64,000 nucleotides of DNA from the NCBI GenBank assembly GCA_035621235.1, contig CP141731.1, positions 372,001-436,000 of the forward strand. Direction: 5' to 3'. The translations under genes and the position numbers were made by a program. The notes beneath the pieces were generated by a model. It searched no databases. It was not told the DNA's origin and saw nothing but the letters and a program-made list of their open reading frames with translations. Origin of the DNA: Actinomycetaceae bacterium MB13-C1-2. Lineage in GTDB: Bacteria; Actinomycetota; Actinomycetes; Actinomycetales; Actinomycetaceae. Numbering within the stretch: position 1 is the stretch's first letter; the number at the start of each line of letters is the position of its first letter. Positions 58,345 to 64,000 of the stretch are shown one piece after another.

Positions 58345-59742
58345 TCAGCTTGTCGGGTGATCGTGAAGTCTTATCTGCTCGTTCTGTGATTTCACCGGGA
58401 TCATCAGTAGCAAACCGAGGACAAGGATGAGCACGATTCCCAGGATCCCCCAGTACGTCGGGGTCCCGCCGATAATCGCTCCGCCCAACGTGATGGCCAA
58501 GCCGTACATCAGTGGAGAAAGGAAGCTGACCGCACGGCCAGTTGTGGCATAAAGGCCGAAGACTTCACCCTCACGTCCCTCAGGCGCCAAGTTCGCTAAG
58601 AAAGTCCGGGATGCCGACTGAACCGGGCCAACAAACACCGTCAGACCCAGGCCAAATATCCAAAAAATCTTCGGGCCGTACTGCTGGAAGAAGAACACTC
58701 CAAGTCCGAGGAAGACCATCAGCACCAGTGAGATCATGATGATGGTGCGTGAGCCCCACTTGTCATCAAGGGGACCGAACGCGATAGTTGCCAATCCGGC
58801 GACGACGTTCGCCGCGATCGCAAAGATGATGACCTCACCGGGACTGAACCCGAAAACCGAAGCGGCGATGACTCCACCGAAGGTAAACACTCCGGCCAGT
58901 CCATCTCGGAATATGGCTGAGGCAACTAGGAACTTAAGAGTGTTGCGCGATTCGTTCCAAAGCAGCTTTATCGTGGCGAAGAGGTGCTTGTATGAATCGA
59001 GTAGCGTCTCGCGTGGTCCCGCCTGCTTGATTGTCTTTTTCTTCGGAGGGTTCAGAATTACCGGAAGAGAGAAGATACCGAACCAAAGAGCCGCGATCAC
59101 CATTGAGACACGGACATCCATCCCGTTCGCACTAGTTATGCCGAAAAGTCCGACTTCGGGGTTGATGAAACCGAAGTAGAGGATCAATAACAGGACGATG
59201 CCACCGAGATATCCAGCACCCCAACCGATACCCGAGATCTTTCCTCGATTTTCAGAGTTCGAAATGTCGTTCAGCATTGCGTTGTAGTTGACTGAGGCAA
59301 ATTCGAAGAAGATATTGCCAACGCCCAACAGTCCGATACCTAGCCATAGCGCCCCGATTGGACCGAGCGGGGACTGCGGATAGACAAAGAACATTAGTCC
59401 TAGGCAGATGAAGACCAGCAAGGAAAACCAACCGAGAACCCTCGCGCCCTTTCCACTGCGGTCAGCTCGCTGTCCGGTTATTGGCGCGAGTAGTGCGATA
59501 ACCACACCCGCAGCTGCCAGACCCCACGACAGATACTGATTCGCCTGATAGCTACTGGTAAAGTTCCCGTCGCCCGTCAGGAAGATTGTGAAGACGAACG
59601 TCGTCGCTACGGCATTAAATGCCGCCGAACCCCAGTCCCACAGAGCCCAACTAGCTATCTTCGACTTGCCTACTGTCTGGCTTGAGCCAACACTCAGCGG
59701 AGTCTCCCCGCCGGGCACCAGTGCACTCTCTTCGACTGACAT
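58345..59742 (-). CDS. MFS transporter, UMF1 (Atg22-like) family
   Basis: The protein is 465 residues with about twelve hydrophobic segments. The N-terminal motif SKIASWALWDWGSAAFNAV is typical of the UMF1/Atg22 group, and the central loop (NPPKKKTIKQAGPRETLLDS) is basic. The substrate is not known; Atg22 relatives move amino acids. It is a probable insertion into the otherwise conserved ispF-ispD block. Confidence 0.87.
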   Translation of the reverse strand: MSVEESALVPGGETPLSVGSSQTVGKSKIASWALWDWGSAAFNAVATTFVFTIFLTGDGNFTSSYQANQYLSWGLAAAGVVIALLAPITGQRADRSGKGARVLGWFSLLVFICLGLMFFVYPQSPLGPIGALWLGIGLLGVGNIFFEFASVNYNAMLNDISNSENRGKISGIGWGAGYLGGIVLLLILYFGFINPEVGLFGITSANGMDVRVSMVIAALWFGIFSLPVILNPPKKKTIKQAGPRETLLDSYKHLFATIKLLWNESRNTLKFLVASAIFRDGLAGVFTFGGVIAASVFGFSPGEVIIFAIAANVVAGLATIAFGPLDDKWGSRTIIMISLVLMVFLGLGVFFFQQYGPKIFWIFGLGLTVFVGPVQSASRTFLANLAPEGREGEVFGLYATTGRAVSFLSPLMYGLAITLGGAIIGGTPTYWGILGIVLILVLGLLLMIPVKSQNEQIRLHDHPTS

Positions 59743-59820
59743 TTGTCCTCCGTGTTGATGGATTTGTTCAGCGCCGAACTATTCGAAGTTACCAGAGTGT
59801 TCGCGGTGGGCCATTCTTGT

Positions 59821-60684
59821 TCACGTTTTCTTCAACGATCTTTTTAACCCGACAAGGTCGGCAGCAACAGTTACCTTGAACGCTTTCGGGTCACCCGGGA
59901 CCGTCAACACCGGAACTCCGTGCGCCTCAAGAAGTCCGGCGTCATCGGTCGCAGCGTCAGTCTCAGAAGCGCCGCGAGAGGCTTCAGCAACGTGCGCCTG
60001 ATACAGGGGTTCCCATCTAAAACCTTGCGGAGTCTGCACGGTACGCAGCGTTGTTCGATCTAGGGTGCTCCGCACAATGCCCGTCGCCGGGTCAACTGCC
60101 TTGATCGTGTCGACGACCGGCATCACAGGGATCACCGCTGAAGCACCGGAATAAACTGCCTCAATGACCGAGTCGAACAACTCGGTAGGGGTCAAGCACC
60201 GTGCAGCATCATGAACCAGGACCGGAAGGTCGGCAGCGGGACCACCAAAGTCCGGTGACCGGTCAGCTTCCTCAACCGGTTCAGCGTCCGCATGCGCCGA
60301 TTCGCGCGGTATAGGAGACGCTGCGTCAACCGTAGCGCCTACTGCCTGCCCCGGGCTTAGCTCCCGCGCATTGTGTCGCGCCACGTCGAAATAGAGGACG
60401 ATCGCCTTGAGTGCTTCATACACCGAGCCCTGGCGACTAGTCCCACCGGGAACAACCATCCACGGAACATCGGAGCCAAGACTCCGCGAGACTACGCGCT
60501 CAAAATCCTTCTCATAGCCCGGCGTGCAGGTGACAACCACTCCTTGAACATGATCGCTCCCTGCTATCCGTTCAAGTGCCAGACCGAGAATGGTCTTGTC
60601 GTCAACCGAAACTAGAGCTTTCGGAACAGTAGCCCCGAGGCGTGAACCGCTGCCCGCCGCAGTAAGTACCACCCAGGCTTTCAC
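59821..60684 (-). CDS. ispD: 2-C-methyl-D-erythritol 4-phosphate cytidylyltransferase
   Basis: IspD transfers CMP to methylerythritol phosphate. The protein is 287 residues, about 50 more than usual. The N-terminal CTP motif is LTAAGSGSRLGATVPKALV, and HDAARCL and TPQGFRWE are intact. The extra length is a Pro/Ala/Glu-rich insert at about residues 102-152, between the GGTSRQGSVYEAL segment and VLVHDA. It directly follows carD. Confidence 0.95.
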   Translation of the reverse strand: MKAWVVLTAAGSGSRLGATVPKALVSVDDKTILGLALERIAGSDHVQGVVVTCTPGYEKDFERVVSRSLGSDVPWMVVPGGTSRQGSVYEALKAIVLYFDVARHNARELSPGQAVGATVDAASPIPRESAHADAEPVEEADRSPDFGGPAADLPVLVHDAARCLTPTELFDSVIEAVYSGASAVIPVMPVVDTIKAVDPATGIVRSTLDRTTLRTVQTPQGFRWEPLYQAHVAEASRGASETDAATDDAGLLEAHGVPVLTVPGDPKAFKVTVAADLVGLKRSLKKT

Positions 60685-60709
60685 GGTTGCCGCCCTAAGC
60701 GAAGACCGG

Positions 60710-61234
60710 CTAGTCCTCGCCCTTCTCCTCAGATCCGCTCACCATCTCGATACCTTTGTCGAGTACACCGTTGAGGAACTCGGTCGCCGCTTCCTCGTCC
60801 TCATCCCGCGCCAACGCGATCTCGGAGGTCAAAATCTGCCGAGCCTTAGACAACATTCGCTTTTCACCGGTCGACAAACCCTTGTCGGCGTCACGTCGGT
60901 AGAGATCACGAACGACCTCAGAAACACGAACGATGTCGCCCGAGGCAATCTTTTCCTGATTCGCCTTAAAGCGACGCGACCAGTTCGGCGGTTCTTCGAC
61001 GTCCACTTCCTGCAGGACGCCTAGGACCTTCTCAACGCCCTTCTCGTCGACCACGTCGCGTACACCAACCAGGTCGACGTTTTCGGCCGGGACCTGGATA
61101 GTCAGATCCCCGTCATCGACACGAAGAACTAGGTAAGTCTTGTCCTCACCCTTGAACTCACGAGTGATGATTTCTTCGATCAGGGCTGCGCCGTGATGAG
61201 GATAGACAACTGTCTCCCCAACTTTGAAGGTCAT
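60710..61234 (-). CDS. carD: CarD family transcriptional regulator
   Basis: CarD stabilises the RNA polymerase open complex at many promoters in actinobacteria. The protein is 174 residues. The RNA-polymerase interaction domain opens [20 protein letters not shown], and the DNA-binding part includes [19 protein letters not shown]. It is upstream of ispD with 25 bases between. Confidence 0.96.
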   Translation of the reverse strand: MTFKVGETVVYPHHGAALIEEIITREFKGEDKTYLVLRVDDGDLTIQVPAENVDLVGVRDVVDEKGVEKVLGVLQEVDVEEPPNWSRRFKANQEKIASGDIVRVSEVVRDLYRRDADKGLSTGEKRMLSKARQILTSEIALARDEDEEAATEFLNGVLDKGIEMVSGSEEKGED

Positions 61235-61352
61235 GCTTTTGGGCTCCCGCTCTCAGGCCAGGCGATAATTTTCCTCACATATTCTACCAACTGAAGTAGT
61301 TTCTGAGTTCAGCCATCCGCATAGCCACCCGCAACGTCGTGTTCTTGGCAAA

Positions 61353-61390
61353 AATCTGGTCCCACTCGACACTTCGAGCGGGACCAGATT
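61353..61390 (-). terminator. Terminator hairpin after gpmA
   Basis: AATCTGGTCCC (61353-61363) pairs with GGGACCAGATT (61380-61390), with CTCGA/TCGAG (61365-61369 / 61374-61378) nested inside. On the gpmA strand it is followed by TTTTGCC. It begins 18 bases after the gpmA stop. This is the clearest classical terminator in the window. Confidence 0.85.
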
Positions 61391-61408
61391 CTCGTTTTTA
61401 GCTAGCGC

Positions 61409-62146
61409 CTACTTACCCTGGTTCGCCACCGCGTCAATCTTCGCCTGTGCATCAGGGTCGAGGTAGCGCCCACCCTTCTTAATCGGCTTCAGTGTTTCCT
61501 CATCCAGTTCATAAACCAGCGGGATACCCGTGGGAATGTTCAACCCAGCGATGTCTTCATCAGAGATGTCGTCAAGGTGCTTCACGATCGCGCGTAGCGA
61601 GTTTCCGTGAGCTGCAACCATCACCGTCTTCCCCGTTTGCAGTGCCGGTACGATGCTGTCCTCCCAGTACGGAAGCATGCGTTCGAGGACGTCCTTCAGA
61701 CACTCGGTCTGCGGAATTGGGTCACCCGCGTAACGAGGATCGCCATCCTGGCTGAACTCGGAACCCGGCTCGATCGGAGGAGGCGGGGTGTCGTAGGAAC
61801 GACGCCATTCCATGAACTGTTCCTCACCGTACTTGTCACGAGTCGCCTTTTTGTCCAGACCCTGAAGAGCCCCATAGTGACGCTCGTTCAGACGCCAGTT
61901 CCGCTCGACTGGAATCCAGTGACGATCCGCTGCGTCAAGTGCCAGGTTCGCCGTAGTGATCGCGCGGCGCAACATAGACGTAAATAGAAGATCAGGGAGG
62001 ACTCCCTCTTCCTTCAGTAACTCTCCACCGTGCTTGGCTTCTTCGACGCCCTTCTCAGAAAGTGGGACGTCAACCCAGCCGGTGAACAGGTTCTTCGCGT
62101 TCCACTCGCTTTCGCCGTGGCGTAGTAATACCAGGGTATAGGTCAT
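61409..62146 (-). CDS. gpmA: Phosphoglycerate mutase (2,3-bisphosphoglycerate-dependent)
   Basis: GpmA interconverts 3- and 2-phosphoglycerate. The protein is 245 residues. The catalytic His lies in [12 protein letters not shown], and the second His in [12 protein letters not shown]. The segment [11 protein letters not shown] is the family lid. It has its own terminator and is separate from carD by ~175 bases. Confidence 0.97.
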   Translation of the reverse strand: MTYTLVLLRHGESEWNAKNLFTGWVDVPLSEKGVEEAKHGGELLKEEGVLPDLLFTSMLRRAITTANLALDAADRHWIPVERNWRLNERHYGALQGLDKKATRDKYGEEQFMEWRRSYDTPPPPIEPGSEFSQDGDPRYAGDPIPQTECLKDVLERMLPYWEDSIVPALQTGKTVMVAAHGNSLRAIVKHLDDISDEDIAGLNIPTGIPLVYELDEETLKPIKKGGRYLDPDAQAKIDAVANQGK

Positions 62147-62235
62147 GTGCCATCCTTCGTCATTGGGGCCTTCGAAGTTGAAGTCTTAACAGATATGTTG
62201 CCCCGAGCAGCGGTGCGGGCACAACTCAAACTCAC

Positions 62236-63327
62236 CTATCCGAAGATTCTTGAGTATGCGGTCACTAGGAACGGAATGAACGAAACGACTGCGAAGAAAA
62301 TTGTGGCCTTCTTGTTCATTGCCAGCATGGCCGCAAACTCTCGCAGCTTGGCACTAGCCCAGAAGTACGAACGGGTCCCGGCTCCGATCGCATTTCCTCT
62401 GATCCCGAGTCTGCTCATCAGGTTCGCAGCGCGAAACGCATGGAAGTTCGAGGTGACTACCGTCCACCGATCTGTGCGTCCGTTTTCTTCCAGAATGGAC
62501 CGACTAAAGAGCAGATTCTGCTCAGTGTTGACCGACCTGTCCTCAACAAACAGTGTCGCGCCCTCGGGTAGTTCCCGGAGCAAAGGATGAGCGTCTTCGG
62601 CATAGATCATCATTGCCGCAGCCTCACTGGTTGCCTCGTCAGATCCCTGACCGCCGGACATCACCAGTGCCGGATCATCCCAGCGACTCCAGGACTTCCG
62701 AAAGCTCGCAACACCGAGATCAACACGCCTCGCCAGGAGTGGTGGTACTCGATCACCGATTAGACCTGACCCAAGGACCACGGTCGACTGGCCGGGTTTG
62801 CCCCATCGCTTTGCCACAAAACCATAGACCGCTGAGTAGAGAATGTAGCTGATCAGCACGTACGAGAATAGCAAGATCGGTATCCCCAGCATGATCAGCA
62901 GGAATGCCAAATCGGTCAGGCTTTGGAAAACTGAGAGAAGAACCAGCGCAAGATAGCCAAGAACCCCGAGCCCTAAAACCAGAGAAAGCGAATGAGCTAC
63001 TGACACACCCTCGCGTTTTAGCAGCACAATTCCCGCCCAAACGAGGAAAAACGCGACCCCCAAGACCATTAAGAATCCCAATACCAGCACGCCCAGGGTT
63101 ACATAGGTCATGTCCTCAAGCTTTAGTAGCTTCGCAATCCAATTCACCGCGTCGGCCAAAAGATACTGCAGAGCAAGGAGCACCCAGAACGTCGACAGCA
63201 ATGCGCACCGCATCCGTCTTGGATCGCGAATGATCATAACCACCGGGATGGCGACCAAGATCGCTAGCGGTAGCCATTGCATAAGGACCGCGACAAACTG
63301 GGGAAACCACTCGGTTACGGATTGCAC
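62236..63327 (-). CDS. YdcF/ElyC-like (DUF218) membrane protein
   Basis: The protein is 363 residues with a GTG start. Six hydrophobic segments fill the first ~175 residues. The DUF218 domain follows (VVLGSGLIGDRVPPLLARRVD, ALVMSGGQGSDEATSEA, TLFVEDRSVNTEQNLLFS, WTVVTSNFHAFRA), as in YdcF, SanA and ElyC. A last TM is at the C-terminus. Relatives affect envelope stability; the precise reaction is unknown. Confidence 0.87.
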   Translation of the reverse strand: MQSVTEWFPQFVAVLMQWLPLAILVAIPVVMIIRDPRRMRCALLSTFWVLLALQYLLADAVNWIAKLLKLEDMTYVTLGVLVLGFLMVLGVAFFLVWAGIVLLKREGVSVAHSLSLVLGLGVLGYLALVLLSVFQSLTDLAFLLIMLGIPILLFSYVLISYILYSAVYGFVAKRWGKPGQSTVVLGSGLIGDRVPPLLARRVDLGVASFRKSWSRWDDPALVMSGGQGSDEATSEAAAMMIYAEDAHPLLRELPEGATLFVEDRSVNTEQNLLFSRSILEENGRTDRWTVVTSNFHAFRAANLMSRLGIRGNAIGAGTRSYFWASAKLREFAAMLAMNKKATIFFAVVSFIPFLVTAYSRIFG

Positions 63328-63500
63328 TCCCCAACCCTATCGACCATCTCCGACGTTGATGACAGTTGTGCCCTATTTTGGTCCGGCTTTGCCTCCAACC
63401 GCTCATCATCAAGGATGCGGAGATCCGCTCACGAGCAGACCTCGATCAGTTCGGGGATACCTGGCGCGTGAGCGCGTCAGCAACAGCAGTGCAGATTGAC

Positions 63501-64000
63501 TCAGGGGTTGAGCCAAGTCAGCTCTGCCAGAGCGCGATCAACCGGAGTGTCGCCACCGGCGATATCAATTGACTCCCGAACCAGCAGATCATTGCCCTCC
63601 AACAAAGCCACAACCACGCTGGCGACGTCCTCACGAGGAATGGGTAGCGGATTTTCGTCCGCTAGGACATCAAGACCCGCGGAGATCGTCCCCCGGCCCG
63701 GATCGTTAGTCAGCCTTGTGGGACGTACGATTGTCCAGTCCAGGGTCGACTCCATGAGTTCAAGGTCCGCATCTCGTTTCGCCCGCACATATTCGCGCCA
63801 GTTATCGGAGGCATCATCTTCAACCGGGAACTGCAGCCCATATGCGGAAATCTGTATGAACCGAGATACGCCCTCTTCCATGGCTGCCCTCTGCCCCAGC
63901 ACCGACGCACCGTAATCCACCGTACGTTTACGACGGGGTTCAGACCCCGGTCCAGCACCGGCCGCGAAAACAATGGCCGACGCGCCTTTGAAGACCCCTG
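63501..64000 (-). CDS. NAD(P)-binding SDR-like protein (5' end outside window)
   Basis: The frame is open to the window edge, and the visible residues continue upstream of the GTG at 63920. They run through KGASAIVFAAGAGPGSEPRRK to VDYGASVLGQRAAMEEGVSRFIQISAYG, the middle of an atypical short-chain dehydrogenase (NAD(P)H-binding). The visible C-terminus includes DWTIVRPTRLTND. A nucleotide-binding G-x-x-G-x-x-G motif should lie just outside. The substrate cannot be told. Confidence 0.8.
   Translation of the reverse strand, partial: GVFKGASAIVFAAGAGPGSEPRRKRTVDYGASVLGQRAAMEEGVSRFIQISAYGLQFPVEDDASDNWREYVRAKRDADLELMESTLDWTIVRPTRLTNDPGRGTISAGLDVLADENPLPIPREDVASVVVALLEGNDLLVRESIDIAGGDTPVDRALAELTWLNP

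Overview
The window is a chromosomal segment of an actinobacterium of moderate GC content. The evidence is the set of actinobacterial marker genes and their order: radA-disA; dacB-tilS-hpt-ftsH-folE-folP-folB/folK-DUF3180; carD-ispD...ispF-cysS-rlmB; a CarD regulator, a ClpC, a nitrobindin-like protein and a DUF2218 protein. The pyr operon ends in a pyrB-pyrI pair and includes pyrD/pyrK. This points to the Actinomycetaceae or a neighbouring family rather than to mycobacteria or streptomycetes; that family placement is inferred from gene content, not from a phylogeny.

Layout. 1-3.1 kb: the end of a TrkA-like K+ transport gene, then radA and disA, with an exact 86-bp tandem duplication of the disA 3' end. 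3.1-12.7 kb (minus strand): dacB, tilS, hpt, ftsH and the folate genes folE, folP and a folB-folK fusion, then DUF3180 and a one-TM protein. 12.7-15.9 kb: ppa, an alpha/beta hydrolase and a hypothetical protein. 16.0-19.1 kb: the iron module feoA-feoB-(Cys-rich FeoC-like) facing a DUF2218 gene, with a DtxR-like box between them. 19.3-24.2 kb: ppdK, DUF4127 and PspC. 24.5-33.1 kb: clpC, a DapB-fold dehydrogenase, dtd, ygfZ, nitrobindin, acyl-CoA dehydrogenase and a small alarmone synthetase. 33.5-39.1 kb: a rhomboid-like/lysyltransferase membrane protein, an intergenic multi-stem RNA candidate, a META-type lipoprotein, a GntR-ABC transporter module with a perfect palindromic operator, and a 158-bp MITE-like element. 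39.1-45.1 kb: a compact pyrCKDFEBI operon. 45.3-51.2 kb: purA, then moxR-DUF58-transglutaminase. 51.2-57.4 kb: putA, rlmB and cysS. 57.6-64 kb: ispF, an MFS carrier, ispD, carD, gpmA, a YdcF protein and a truncated SDR-like gene.

Most genes are housekeeping. The least explained features lie between genes. The first is a family of three hairpin repeats sharing the arm TTGCCAATCAG(A/T)TAGGGG, each with a different centre. The second is the 123-bp folded region between the lysyltransferase-like gene and the lipoprotein gene. The third is the IS5-type MITE candidate between the ABC permease and pyrI. No rRNA, tRNA, CRISPR array, prophage or intact transposase gene was recognised.
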